The notes: a model not told the origin generated them from the sequence alone. A stretch of DNA of 64,000 nucleotides from Stictocephala bisonia (GCA_035578905.1 JAQJVL010000127.1:124001-188000), one strand, 5' to 3'. Shown: positions 35,716 to 48,254, counted from the first letter of the stretch. Translations and numbers: made by a program.

Positions 35716-36366
35716 TTATCTATCAATGGCAACTCAATAATCAATCGTTTTATTTGTTTTTTAGATAATATTTAACAAATGCGAGTCCAATTTACGTTAG
35801 GAAATTCGAAGTACATGGCCTCAATTTATTAAAGATGAAGTTTATTATTTAATGTAATATATAGATTTATGATATATATATATAATGGCTACTTAAACCT
35901 ACAATATCACAAAATAGCTAGACATTATATTTTATTTCTGTTTTACTTAAGGGGACCCCGAATGCCATTTAAACGTAATGTTAGCCATAAAGCAGATATC
36001 TCTGTAAGATGTGACCTAGAGCTCTATTTTTTTTTTTTTTTTTTTTATTTGAAAGATTTACCTTTTATCTATGGCCCATACAAAGGGGATTTTTTTTAAT
36101 TTTTAAGAAAAATTATAATTTAAAAAAAATAGTAGTTCTAAGTATAACATTTTTATAACAAAAATATTTTTATTTTGTTTTTATTCAATCTAAATCAAAA
36201 ACCCTGTGTATGGACCTAAAATTTGGGTCTTATGTATGAGCCCTGAAAATTTGGTAAGGATATTTCAAATGGTTACCAAGATAATTTGTGTAAAAAATGA
36301 AAAAACCAACTTTCGTAAAATGCAAAAAAACTAAAGAATTACCAACATAGTAAAGTTTACTTAAAA

Positions 36367-36840
36367 CTAGTGAAGCCCAGCACCATAGGAAGGGTTGTCT
36401 GGGTTTTCCTCTGCCTCATACATATCTTCTAGCTTCCTCTTAGCAAGGGTTCTTTGTTGGCAGATTTTTTTTTTTCCAATTCCAACGCTGCCTTGTCAGA
36501 TTGTCGGATACGATCAGAGTCTTCTCGTTTCATGGATTTTATACAATAGTGGCCAACCTTCAATCCTAAATGTTCTAAGAGTTTGCATTTACTCATGTAA
36601 CCATCATTGAAGGACAAAACTGCCTATATGTTTCCAAATTTCAGGATTTGGCAGGTATACAAATGTCCGTTTGGGAATCCGAGTCCATATCAAATTGTTC
36701 AGTGATTCATTTGGATTCTGTAACTTGCCTGACAAACATTTCTTTAGTAAGTCTGGTGTAATAAACTCGTGGAATATGTGTGTTGATTTCTAACATGATT
36801 GGTTCTGGTAGATGGAAGTGCTTAGTATGGTCATAGTCTT
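36367..36840 (-). pseudogene. C-terminal remnant of a Mutator-like/Kolobok transposase, first copy
   Basis: Minus-strand conceptual reading gives a helical segment around LPEPIMLEIK, then NESLNNLIWTRIPKRTF, then SFNDGYMSKCKLLEHLGLKV. A lysine/glutamate-rich tail follows and ends in YGAGLH and a stop at 36367. The order NESLN-W-RIPK ... FNDG ... basic tail ... YGxG is what I know from arthropod proteins annotated as Mutator-like transposase domain. Frameshifts occur between these parts, and a longer T run near 36465 shifts the tail out of frame compared with the second copy. Only the last roughly 150 residues remain; no catalytic DDE part is visible. Confidence 0.7.
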
Positions 36841-36965
36841 CTATGGTCATAGAAACTCTATACTATATGAGTTGGTGAACAGGAATGTCATTTCCATGGA
36901 AACAAAATCATGTGTAACCTTTATAAATAAACATTTTTTTTCGTTTATTTGCAAATAATTAACCC

Positions 36966-37001
36966 TATATATATATATATTATATATATATATATATATA
37001 G

Positions 37002-37033
<32 letters not shown>
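36966..37033. repeat. (AT)n inside the Kolobok-like element
   Basis: Interrupted AT repeat. Counterpart at 53678-53742. Confidence 0.93.
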
Positions 37034-37034
<1 letters not shown>

Positions 37035-37453
37035 CAGTGGAAAAGAAGAGATCTAAGGTTTAATTTATAATAAAAATCCCAAAAATGTAAAAAACGTTTT
37101 TTGCGTTTAGGGTCCCCTTAAAATAAATGATCAAAATTAGGAAATATATTTAAAGAAGGTAAGATTTTAAATAAAATATTTAGTTATATTGTGGGGTGTA
37201 GTTGAAAAACGTAATTTTCAAATTACAACTTGAATTATTGGTTTATATATTATTTATGAAAAATATAGTAAAATAAACGTTATTGGTTTGCATATAAAAT
37301 AAAATACTGACACATAATAGTAAACTTCACATTCTATAGTATGTAATATTACCAAGTTTTATTAGTTATAAGGTATAATAATTAGTAAACTACGATAGTC
37401 AATGTAAACTATACTGATAAAACAAACACATCGTTAATGAAACTTACAAAGAG

Positions 37454-38394
37454 TCTCCCCTGTAGTGATAAGTGTAATTATACACTTCATAAGTAAAATT
37501 ATACCAGTTCCCTAATGGCGTACCGGTAGTGGAAGTACTAGAAGCTGCTTTTATGTATGCAGAGGTTAACCATTATCTGACATTAGGAGTGCGTACTTCC
37601 TTTAGTAAGCATTGAAATATTCCGCTAACATCTATGTGAAATTAGTGTATAATGACCTGTACGTGTATGGTTGGTAGGTAGGTCAATACCACTTTACGTA
37701 TTGTTAAATTAATTATTGTTGTATAATTCAAAATGTAACAAAAATAGTTTAAGATAACTGTAATTTAAACTTCTTCCACTACTTTAATCTTGTTAAGATT
37801 TTACACCCTGTTACTGAAACAGATTAATATATATTTTTTTTTTAGAGTAAATATACCATTAATTAATTTTTATTTAACAATTTTAATATCCAACTGCATA
37901 TTTATAAAAAGATTATATTTAAGAATAAAAAATTAACAAGGTATTCTGATATAAGGGGCACTTATTTAATTGTTTAAAGTATGCAATAAGATTATCACAT
38001 ATATTAAAAATGCAAATACTAATCTATGATTTTTTAAATAAACTAATATTAGACATTTATTAGTGCATATTTAAAATGGTATCATACAAACATTTGCAAT
38101 ATTTGCTCCACCATAAAATTATCATTACTAGTAAAAAAGAGTAATATTTTTTTTAATAAATGAAAAGTAGTTCAGATTACAACTAGGATATTATCTCAAT
38201 ATAAACCAGAAGGAGAAAGTGTAATTGGTTCACAGACCAGCTTATAAATGCCTTGTTAATCATTTGGATATAAACTGAGATCACTTGCATATAAAAGGAG
38301 TTTCTAGTACTTCCACTACCGGTAGCCGTTAGGGAACTTGTAAAGTGCCTTGAAGTGGATACTTTTCACTTATTACTACAGGAAGCTTATCTAC
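37454..38394. mobile_element. TIR element of about 0.94 kb (non-autonomous DNA transposon)
   Basis: Terminal inverted repeats of about 95 bases: the left one (37454-37550) reads CTGTAGTGATAAGTG ... AGTTCCCTAATGG ... ACCGGTAGTGGAAGTACTAG, and the right one (38297-38394) is its reverse complement with substitutions and small indels. The inside has no coding potential. It contains one inverted unit of the CATACACGTACAGTGG-type minisatellite at 37660-37705. No target duplication was recognised. Related half-ends occur at 39490 and 44290. Confidence 0.75.
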
Positions 38395-38544
38395 TCAAAA
38401 TGTGCTGTATTATAATGAAGTTATTAGTGTCATCAGGAAGATAGTAAAATTATTACCATACAAGGATCTGGTTCCACAATTTGAAGTAATCTACCCCATG
38501 CTATTTAATAGAAATATTAAGGGAGATAGTAATTTCTTGGCTAT

Positions 38545-38645
38545 GTACGTTGGGATAATAATTGACTAAGAGAGAGGGAATTGGCTGGTTCTCCCTGAAG
38601 GCGTGTCTTGATTGTGGTTCTGTACAGGACACATCACTGCCTGCT
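38545..38645 (+). repeat. Repeat F, copy 2
   Basis: Core as at 23270, with TACGTTGGGATAATAATTGA in front, shared with 42572 but not with 23270. Confidence 0.82.
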
Positions 38646-38828
38646 TTAGAAAACCTTTTATAAAATATTTTGAGTAAATGCTGATTAAAAGGATCTTTAT
38701 CTATTTCGTGTAATAATTTAAATATTATGGATCGTTTTCATAAGATGATGATATGAAACATTATTCTTATATTGTTCAAAACTAAATAATTGGTCCATTG
38801 AAGATGCAATAGGAAACTGGTTTTATAA

Positions 38829-38888
38829 ATAATATATATATATATATATATAGATATATATATATATATAGTATATATATATATACAT
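38829..38888. repeat. (AT)n microsatellite
   Basis: AT repeat with GAT and GT interruptions. The counterpart 55511-55563 is nearly uninterrupted. Confidence 0.93.
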
Positions 38889-39329
38889 TACTCGAGGGAC
38901 TAATCAATTGCTATAATATGGGTTTTGACAAGTATTTATTTGTCACTACTAACGGAAAATTCTTTTCGGTACACGAAATTTCCTACTTTAAAGGAATTTT
39001 GATATGGTATGTTGTTATTGGCAAACTACATAGAAACCCCAACGTTAACAATTATTGATATGTACAGATGCTTTTTATTATGTAAATTTTGTTGTTTAGA
39101 TATTTAATATCATCTCACACTACATTGAGTTATGTTTTGATTTACTAAAATTTAAGGAAGAGTACTTTTAACTTAATGTAAGTTTTAGATGTACATTTTA
39201 ATCCAAATGTATTATGCTGTAAATTGAATTTGTATTATCGAGAATGGTAATTGAATTTTTCAAACCCTCACGCTAGAGTTAGAATCACGAAAAATTCTTC
39301 TTTTCGTACATTTGTGATGGTATTACCCC

Positions 39330-39432
39330 CCCACACTATATACTTACAGTAATATTGACCCTCCTACCCATCTGCACATGTATACAGGTATTGACCCACT
39401 TACAACAAAAACATGGTTGACCTATACAGACC
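39330..39432 (+). repeat. Short array of the same minisatellite (about three units)
   Basis: Units ending in AATATTGACC, GTATTGACCC and GTTGACC, with CACATGTATACAGG, parallel the 47755 array. A run of C precedes it. It lies directly before Repeat D copy 1. Confidence 0.65.
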
Positions 39433-39464
39433 TATAAATTAGTCAAAATAATACACTTAATAGA

Positions 39465-40140
39465 GCTTAGTAAGATGAAACCAAGATATCGTACTTAAGG
39501 TAGATAAGCTCCCGGTTACAGTAACAGTAATGTATCCACTTCTAAGGCAATTTACAAGTTCCCTTACATTTACTGGTAATAGAAGCTCCATTCGTGTGCA
39601 TAGGACATTAAGTTCACTAAAGTTAACCACGGTATTTGTATACTAGAATGTGAGAACAAATATGTTTACTCGGTGTGTTTTTGTATTAAAATGATATCTG
39701 ATGGAATTCTGATTCGTTATGTTCTACTAAATCAAATTAATTTAATTTTTATTATTATTAGTCTGATGTTATAACACTTTGTGCTTGATAGCGTATTTTT
39801 ATTCAAACCAATTATCACTTGTAAATCACTAAGACAGTCTCATTGAAAAGACAAATATATTAGCTTTTTGTTATAAATGGTACATGTATGACATGTTTAT
39901 ATTGAAAGGTTGCTTTAAAAATCAATTTACTAAAAGCACCATATGCGAGAAATAAAAAATGAATGGTGGAAGTGATATAGACAAAATACTGTTCCCCACT
40001 GTATAATTCCTTTTAAAACAGCCGTTTTATTGGCAAACTTAGAATTGGGATGGCAGCAGCAGTATTAAGCTCTAGATTAAGCATACGTCATTGGCAGCAG
40101 AATGACTTGTAGTTGGTTTAGTTTAAACTATGGATATGAT
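39465..40140 (+). repeat. Repeat D, copy 1 (TIR-like end plus GAATGGTGGAAGTGA block)
   Basis: Starts with AAGGTAGATAAGCT, continues with a stretch related to the TIR of the 37454 element (AGTTCCCTTACATTTACTGG), then about 300 bases of AT-rich spacer, and ends with GAATGGTGGAAGTGATATAG, TTCCCCACTGTAT and a GGCAGCAG...GTATTAAGC segment. It matches 44265-44965 in the same order. Confidence 0.75.
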
Positions 40141-40765
40141 CTTAGAGATAGATTAAAATTTTAAACGTAAGTAAATAATATTCTGATGATAATATTAACT
40201 CATGGAGGACAACTGATGTACGAGAAGAATAGTTTAAGGATAATCGTAATGACTTAAAAAGTGTATTATGTATCTTGTAATTCCTGCTTTTCGGTGATAG
40301 TTAATAATAATCGTTTTATCATCAGGAAACGTTTAGGATGGCAGGTAACATATAATATGATATAAGGTCTTTGTTATTATAGTGAATCTACTTTGCTCCT
40401 TAATTTAACTTAAGTTACATCGTTTTTTATGCTAGAAAATGAGCACTTTAGTTTATAGCATAGGTTAGCATTTAAATAACTTTCTTTGATCATTTACGTT
40501 TTGTGACCTAAGATGACAATGATAACCAAAATAAAATTTGTTATTCAATTAATTTAGATTTTTGGTAAGTATTAGGGTAAAAGATGTCAAAATCTATGAA
40601 ACGTTTGTGAATCTAAAGGTTAATAATTTACATAAACAAAAATCAACTAACAAGGGAACTTGGAACATTTCTCAGATATTTGTGAATCATGTAATAAAAT
40701 TTAATTTGTAAAGATTTTTTTGCAGTTTCGAGATAAAAAATTATATTTATTGCATCACTGTAAGT

Positions 40766-40767
40766 TG

Positions 40768-40798
<31 letters not shown>

Positions 40799-40807
40799 TG
40801 TGTGTGT

Positions 40808-40857
<50 letters not shown>

Positions 40858-40905
40858 GTGCGCGTGCGTGCGTGCGTGCGTGTGTGCGTGCGTGCGTGTG
40901 GGTGT

Positions 40906-40943
<38 letters not shown>

Positions 40944-40996
40944 TGTGTGTGTGTGTGTGGTGTGTGTGTGTGTGTGTGTGTGGTGTGTGTGTGTGT

Positions 40997-41049
<53 letters not shown>

Positions 41050-41124
41050 AGTGTGTGTGTTGTGTGTGTGTGTGTGAGTGTGTGTGTGGTGTGTGTTGTG
41101 TGGTTGTGTGTGTGTGTGTGTGTG

Positions 41125-41157
<33 letters not shown>

Positions 41158-41273
41158 TGTTTGTGGGTGTGTGTGTGTGTGTGGTGTGTGTGTGTGTGGT
41201 GTGTGTGTGTGTGTGTTGTGTGTGGTGGTGTGTGTGTGTGTTGTGTGTGTGTGTTGTGTGTGTGTGTGTGTGT
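40766..41273 (+). repeat. (GT)n array with an internal GTGC part, interrupted
   Basis: About 510 bases of GT repeats with a GTGC/GCGT cluster at 40852-40897 and many GTGG or TTG interruptions. Open frames here in all frames are artefacts of the repeat. Confidence 0.97.
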
Positions 41274-41794
41274 AAATAATGAATTCCATGAAATTCAAAG
41301 CAATTAAAAACGACAAAATAGTAAATACTTAGGATGGACAGGTATTTTTTAAAATAATTTATGGTTTATTTGATACTATCCTAATGGTTAAGTTTGAAAA
41401 AAGTTTTTACAATTATTTTTGTTTATTCTTCGTTGTATTCATAAATTATTATTTGTAATTATTAGTTTTAACCCGTAATGTTCCATATTAAATACGCAAT
41501 AGTGTTGTGAATCAACAGATTATTTACAAGTTATTGTATTAGTAAAGTATACATTAAATACCATGGGTATAATAAAATAGCATAGTTACACAACTTTTCA
41601 CTATTTTATTTAGTTCAACGACCTTAGAAAATTTTTTAAGAGACTTTAATATTATGAATATATAATTATTTAGAATTATTTTAACTAAAATTATATACTA
41701 AAATGTATTTGTTAATGCAAACACTAAATATAATTTTACCTTATTTTTCAAAGATGAGTGAAGATACAGTGAAATATACTTCCTTGGAAATATG

Positions 41795-41990
41795 CCAGGA
41801 CGTCTAATATTTCTTAGCTAGTGTTGTGAGAAACTACTATTTACTTTGCTGTATTTGTCAATCGGTAACCTCGTATTTACCAACTACTTAAACCTGTACA
41901 TCCTGCATACGTTGTTAAAAAATAACTTGATGTTATCAAATATATCAAAAGACAAGAAGAGTTATTTTATCGTCCTTACGATAAACATAA
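41795..41990 (+). repeat. Repeat E, copy 1
   Basis: Shares TTTACTTTGC(T/C)(G/A)TATTTGT, CCAACTACTTAAAC/CCAATTACTTGACT, TACGTTGTTAA(A/G)(A/T)AATAAC and AAAGACAAGA with 48255-48450. Non-coding. Confidence 0.7.
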
Positions 41991-42571
41991 ACAAATCAAA
42001 CGAGGTATTCGTTTTACTTATTCTTCGGTCCTTTTCATAAAAAATAAAAAAAAAAAAAATAGAAAAAACGGTTAATACAGTTAGTTAAAATTATACTCGA
42101 TATTACAGTATATACAAAATATACATAGCATCATATATAATTAACACACTTTAACTATGTATCTTCTTTGTTAACATTATGCATTTGATGCATTTAATTT
42201 TTAAAACAATGCCCAATATAGATTAAAATATTAAAATGCTGTTAAAAATTATGTCCCATCAATGTTATGACTGTCTACTAGTGACTACAATATTATGATT
42301 GTATACAACTTTGACCAACTGGAAGGCTATATAAAGGTTTTATTCAATAAACATTTTAACACAAAAATATTTCGTGAATAGATTACGAATAAATGAAATG
42401 ACAATGCATATTATTATGTTGTTACATATCATTAAATAAATGTTGTTTATTTTACTTTAAAGTATTATTATTAATTTATGATTATAAATCCAGAAGAATT
42501 AGTAGTCCAATGTATATAGTGCACATCATGTCATGTAATGGAAAATTTAAATGAAAGAGTGTTTTCACGGC

Positions 42572-42665
42572 CCTGTACGTTGGGATAATAATTGACAAGG
42601 AGAGAGGGAATTGGCTGGTTCTCCCTGAAGGCGTGTATTGATTGTGGTTCTGTATTAGACTTATA
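42572..42665 (+). repeat. Repeat F, copy 3
   Basis: Core as at 38545. It diverges after GTGGTTCTGTA. Confidence 0.82.
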
Positions 42666-43544
42666 AACTCACCAAAGACAATGCAAGATAAATTTTGGCA
42701 ACAAAAAAATCTATAGTGATTTAATTTTCATCCTTCTGTATGAAAATTATAAACTAAAAAAGTCAATTATATTCCTCAAATTATTTAGCTTATGGCTTAA
42801 TAATATTCAAGAGGCTGCGGTAATATTACTTAACTAATAAGGTAATGTATCATTGTTTGTGCATTCTTTAATTATAATAGCTGAAAGGGTTTAAACTGTG
42901 TCCTATTAGGTAATGTAAGCAATAGTTTTGATAAAATTGTGAATAGTTGTGAAACCTTTCTTTATTTGAATAAAATACTATGAAAAGCAGTTTACAAAAT
43001 GTAATTAATTATTCCTTTAATCTTATTTATCTAGCCATTATTCAATTATGTACAATTACAATTAGGTATAAGCATTTAATTTTGTGTACAAAAATCTAAT
43101 ATATAGTTGTTTTATGTACTAAAAAATAAATCTTGTAGTGTAATGATAATCACAAATAAAAACAAAAAAAATATTAGTTTTTATAAGTACACATGTTTCT
43201 TTAGGTATTTAACTATACACAATATAAAATTAATTTCATTATTAAAATTAATAAATTAAACTGTATTATGTATACAGATAATTATTTATCTCAACTCATA
43301 TCGTGCACAATTTAATATTTTACTTCATTTATTACTAAATTATAATGATAATATTTGGTTTGTATTCATAAAAAATAAGTTAATTATATTGTTATCATTG
43401 ATCAACATTTTATAATTTGTCTAATTGACCAAGAGGTTAAATTCATAACCTTCTGAATCAGTTCAGAATTGTGGTGAGAAGAAAAATATGAATACGTCCT
43501 GATACCAGTAAATTGTCGTATTCTCTGTGTCAATTAAGTTACTT

Positions 43545-43745
43545 TGTCATTTGGTTATTCACCAATATCGAAGCTTTTGAAGTAATTATCTGCCTAGGGT
43601 GTTAATGACAGCGTAAAGTGACTAAATGATGAGTGGGTAAAATTGTGCCTGTGGTGGGTTCTTTGATCCTCAGTTGGTAAATTATAATGTTACTGAGTTT
43701 CTACCTTAATAAATTTTAGCTAGGTTAACATTATTCTACTTGTCA
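43545..43745 (+). repeat. Repeat R1, copy 6 (diverged)
   Basis: TTTGGTTATTCACCAATATC, GAAGTAATTATCTGCC, GTGTTAATGACAGCGTAAAG, GGTGGGTTCTTTGATCCTC, GTTTCTACCTTAATAAAT. Counterpart at 60080-60260. Confidence 0.6.
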
Positions 43746-44264
43746 TTTTTCAGAGCGGTAATTTGGTTATCAGGGATATATGGATGAGTATTATGATGAA
43801 TGAATGAACGTAGAATAACGATCGGGCAATCTTATTGACTAACCAATGTTGAATATTAATTAGAAATATTAACCGCCCCCCCCCCCCTATTAAAATTTAA
43901 AGATTGACTAAGAAACCTTGAGTATACGTGGAATTCAAACCATGTAGTATTATGTCTGATTTTTCATGCTTAATGAAAAACTTGGTATCGTTCTATCCGT
44001 ACACAACATCAGTATATATTGGACACAGAACACACAACGATATACCTATTTGAGTGGTGGTCCACGTGAAGGGCAAACCATTGTGCGTAAGATGTTTCAG
44101 TATTAGTCGGAAGGACCGAGTATAAAAACATGTCACCTACAATATATACATTCACTATTCCCTTGAGCTACGCTGTGTTACAGGTTGTACTAAAGTGCCG
44201 ACTATCAAAAATATTCCTACGTTAATACACCTTTGGGTAATTGTACAAAATTTATTCAGATATT

Positions 44265-44965
44265 TCGTAAGTTAAAACCAGAATATCATATTTAAGGTAG
44301 ATAAGCTACGCGTTACAATAACAGGAAAGTATGACTTCCAAGGAACCTGTAGAAGTTCCCTTACAATTACTGGTAATGTAAGTTATTAAAAACTCTTTTT
44401 ATTATGCAAGTGAAGTCAGGAACACCAAATATAGAGTTTAACACGGGACATTTGTACGCTAGAAAGCGAACCAATTTAATTTACTTCGTTCTATTTATAT
44501 TCAAATTAGTACTGGTGGTCTCTCAAATCATCTTATTCAACTAAAACTATCCATTATAATGTATTATTAGTTGTGCCGTGGTGATAAAAACATTGTCTTG
44601 GGAATAATCTACAAATATTTTAGTGAAAATTGCTCAAAAAGTAGAACATATGAATCCTGTAAAATCGCATGCTAGGGTTCGGTTTCTCTGTGAGAAAGGA
44701 TTATCTCAATATTAGAATTTGTGAATATGTATAGTACATTTATGACATACATATAATGCAAAGGCCGGTTTTATAAAGCAGCTACTGAAAGCAGAGGGGT
44801 GAGAAAGATACACTGAATGGTGGAAGTGAGTGAGAAAACTATCTCTCCCCTCTGTGTCATATCTGTTTCAATTATTAAACAGATTCATAGTGTCCAATAT
44901 GTAGATAGGCTCTGTGAGCTGCTGCACAGTATTAGATCTAACCCAGTACGTAATTAACAACAGAA
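44265..44965 (+). repeat. Repeat D, copy 2
   Basis: Aligns with 39465-40140: AAGGTAGATAAGCT, AGAAGTTCCCTTACAATTAC, AAGTGAAGTCAG, TATGACATACATATAATG, GAATGGTGGAAGTGAG and CTCTCCCCTCTGTG. The copies are clearly diverged, so this duplication is older than the gap-linked block duplication. Confidence 0.75.
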
Positions 44966-44999
44966 AACTTTGGTTTGTTCAATTATTGTAATCAATCAG

Positions 45000-47754
45000 A
45001 TATAGCGAGTAAATTAACTTTGTCAGTTAATACTCAAATAAATATCTAATATTAAGTACAAATTAAATAATGATTTAAGAAATAACTGTATAGTACAGCA
45101 TCACGTTTACATCATAGGTCTAGTTATATGGGAAGACTACCAAAAAAGATAATTTTTTCGGTTTTAGTTAACTTTGTTGGTTCATGTTTTCTGAAAAATT
45201 TTACATATAACAAATACTCATATGAGCTCCTAATCATTAAATTTTTTTCTTTTATTGTTTTACAATGGCATATTTTGAATAATATTGGTGACTTTGCAGC
45301 TGTTTTTTTGACAATTTATCAAATGATCAGAGTAATTAGAGTAAACTATATCCTTTGTTATGTACATGCCTATCTTATTATTCTCTTTATTATGCTTTGC
45401 CCCCAATAAAGTGTTAAAAATATGCATAATGTTTTTAGTCATAACCTATGTTATGTATATCATAACGTATAAAACAATTTTTTGTCATAAGTAAATTTTC
45501 AGAAAAACGATTTGTCTTTACTAAAGAATCAATAAACCTAAAGATATATTTAATAAAAGGAAAAACAAAGCAAAATGTGCCTCAAACGTAATTATATACT
45601 AGTCTAGTGTTAGACGAACTTTCCAATTTAGTAACTAGTGGGTCGTTGGTATTCTTAGGGAAAGCCCTATGTTCCAACTTGTGCTCTTACGACTGGTGTG
45701 GCATTAGTACAAAAAGGCACATGAGAATGGAAAACCAATACAAACATAAGTAAAAAAAATAGCAATCATGAAATCTTAAAGTTAAAAAAAAAAATAAAAA
45801 ATTTATCTACAAGATTTATTAAGATGAAAATGTTAGTTAGGAATGTTTTTGTAAGGCAGAACAAGGAATGGCAATGATTAGGTTAACAATTTGGTGTCTG
45901 CGCGTAATCAAAGATATAATGTTGTGGGTGAGCACAATTAATTAAAAATGGTTGTATTGGTATCACGTTATCATCACTTGCAGTATGCATAATGTCTCGT
46001 GTCGCTGCCTTCAACAAGTATGCCTCAAAAGAGTACGTGTGAGGCTTTTATTAGCAAACAACTGAAATGAGATACTATATTCGCACTTGACTAGGATTAC
46101 GTGTAAAGAAAGCAAGAAATTACTACCCAAATGTTGTTACACAAGGAGCCGGATGAAAGAAAAGAAAAGAAATAGTCACAGACAAGTAGACAAAGAAAAC
46201 CATCTTAACATGGAAAGGCCTCTTAAATTAGTAGCAGATTTAACTTATATTTTATATATTTTGTTAACTTTTTCCAGTTTTCCCAAAAACCCATGTTTTA
46301 TTTCAAAAAGATCCATTATTCTCATAAATACAAAAGGTAGGGACTTTAAATTGTTTTGGTATACGCTTTTGTATTGACTTTTTGCTTTTGTTTATCTTTA
46401 GTGACAAATGTTAGAAAGAGTTATTGATTATATCAGATTTCAAACTTTTTTTTATTGAAATCTTTTATAAATATTTAAAAATAATATAATTATTTAATTA
46501 TTTTATTGAGTTTTGAAAACTAGATTAGTATAATTAAAATGCATAAATGTACAGTTTTAGAATTATAAGATGAGATATCACTAAAGGTTTGTGAGCTATT
46601 GGGTTCAAACATATGTCACATTAACATGGCCGGGATAGGATGGAGTCTCCTAATAATGATAATATTTTTACATATGGAAATAATATAAAACATTTTAAAA
46701 GAGACAACATAGAAGTCCTCAATTTGACAGTGATCAACTCACTCTACTAACTTAGGCTACGTATATCGTTTGCGTGCTGAAAAACGAGCACTGAAGTGTA
46801 TGTAGGGCTTTGCATTTTAAATTATGATTAGTTTCTTCTACGTTATAACCTCCGATGACACAGAGTATAATTATTTTTACTAATATTTGGTTTATAATAA
46901 TAAAACTAAAAAACTAATAACATATGGGCTCATTTATTAATAACAGTTTATTTTCTGTATTTATTATTAATTAATGCAAAAATATAAAAGCAATTGACAA
47001 CAGGTAGAATAACTTTAAAATATTAAAAAAATTATTCTCTTTATTTAGGGGTTTCTCTTAAAGATTATTACTAGTTCATGTAAAATTAGACAGACGTAAC
47101 TAAAATTAAAAAAAAAAATAAAAAAAGTTGTTCATCACAAGCTCCATACTATTATACAAAAACAATTTTTTTTTATCTCTTTACAAACTTATCAAATTAT
47201 TTGTAATTGGTTGAATCTTATTACGTATATTTTAGGTTTTGTCGTTGAGATTTGTACTTTACACTAATTTGGTATATATGTTGACTTATAATTTTTCAAA
47301 TAGTTAGGTGTTGTTTAATGTGTGTGTTAACTGAAATAATGATTTAGTTTTATAAATTTTTGTTATTATCTGTTGAACCATTATATATTCTTTCGTTAAA
47401 TATAGTTTTCTACATGAATAAGGTAATTTAGAAATTATGGTTAAAGTGTATTAGTATATAGTCGCCAAATTTAAAGAAAAATTGAAATTTCTTCTACGAC
47501 AATTCAATTAGCAATCATAAATTTTGTGCCATTTAAAAGTTCATAAATATGGTTACATATGATTTTTTCATAAACAAGGCTTTTTTTACATTGTTCTGCA
47601 AATAATATTTTTTACGTTCAGATTATAATTTAGATGTCATTTTAACCTTAAAAATTTGTAATTTAACTAAAAACATTGAAATTGTATTCACCATTTGTCT
47701 AAGAATAACATCAAATGATACAAAATTACTCGAACAATTAATAAACAAAGCCGC
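45000..47754. other. No gene seen (first block)
   Basis: AT-rich. Short frames at 45128-45409 and 46087-46377 are not kept in the second-block copy, so they are not supported as genes. Confidence 0.65.
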
Positions 47755-48060
47755 CCGCCCAACCACATTCATGTAGGTGCTTGACCCACCCGGTCCAATC
47801 CCATACAAGCTTACTATTGGTACTGTCACACTCGTCCAACATACACATTCGGTGGTATAGATCCCACACATACACGTGTCGGTTGGTAGTTGACCCACCC
47901 GCTCACCCATACAAGTACAGTTGGCATTGACCCACCAGCCCACCATACACGTACAGGGGTATTGTCCCACCCGGCCACTGATACACGTACAGTGGTACTG
48001 ACCCACCCTCGCCACCTATCCACAGTGGTACTGACCCACTCGCCAAACCATATACGTAAC
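47755..48060 (+). repeat. Degenerate minisatellite, unit about 33-41 bp
   Basis: Eight or nine diverged units of the form CCCACCCG...CC, CATACACGTACAGTGG, TACTGA. It is much more GC-rich than the surroundings. The open frames over it (for example the one with RVGQY-CTC repeats on the minus strand) only reflect the tandem repeat and are not genes. Confidence 0.85.
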
Positions 48061-48254
48061 AATAGATACTACTTGAAGGTTATTTTGAAGTTAGTCAATT
48101 TAACTTAAAAATCGTACACTTCTTTAGCAATATCACATTTAAAACATTTGTAAAGTACATTATAAAAGCAACCATAATACATATTACTTATATTATTTAG
48201 TTTCTTTAGCAGAAGGAGGAGATAAATATATAATATATTCTACATGTGCTACAA

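Larger units (their letters stand above)
35951..37117 (-). mobile_element. Kolobok-like DNA transposon remnant flanked by TTAA
   Basis: The left end is GGGGACCCCGAATGCC and the right end is GCGTTTAGGGTCCCC. They share a perfect terminal GGGGACCC inverted repeat with weak similarity further in. Both ends are flanked by TTAA (35947-35950 and 37118-37121), the target duplication of the Kolobok and piggyBac superfamilies. A transposase C-terminus lies inside on the minus strand. At 1.17 kb it is a deletion derivative. An (AT)n tract at 36966-37033 and a poly-T run near 36027 have expanded inside it. Kolobok is preferred because the protein end resembles that family's Mutator-like domain, but no search was possible. 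Confidence 0.78.
32900..47650 (+). repeat. First copy of a block of about 14.7 kb
   Basis: Collinear with 49671-64000. Anchor pairs: Penelope end 33036/49803, Kolobok-like left end 35951/52666 and right end 37117/53826, end of GT array 41272/57871, GGAATTGG family 42606/59189, and 47616/63964. It continues on its own to 49570. Extra G bases (for example in the SINE at 33664-33705) and a broken GT array suggest consensus errors in this copy. Confidence 0.97.

Noticed and set aside
35869..36099. 76-codon frame running into the Kolobok-like left end (also 52584-52787)
   Set aside because: Crosses the transposon terminus and a poly-T run coding for phenylalanines; no family resemblance.
40747..41316. 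Long open frames of alternating Thr-His or Cys-Val across the GT array (also 57265-57915)
   Set aside because: Any GT/CA dinucleotide tract is open in several frames. There is no conserved protein and the copies differ in length and interruptions.
43875..43887. Run of C as a special G-quadruplex site
   Set aside because: A single homopolymer run, absent in the second-block copy, so probably a read or consensus artefact.
45128..45409. Hydrophobic 93-codon frame that could suggest a membrane protein (related 61685-61978)
   Set aside because: The second-block copy breaks the frame by indels, and the composition follows from AT-rich DNA.
47755..48060. CRISPR-like array
   Set aside because: The units are contiguous and degenerate without unique spacers, and the genome is eukaryotic.
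47623..48062. Minus-strand frames with repeated VGQY-CTC or VSTTV motifs
   Set aside because: They are translations of the degenerate minisatellite; the unit length is not a constant multiple of three and the frame drifts.
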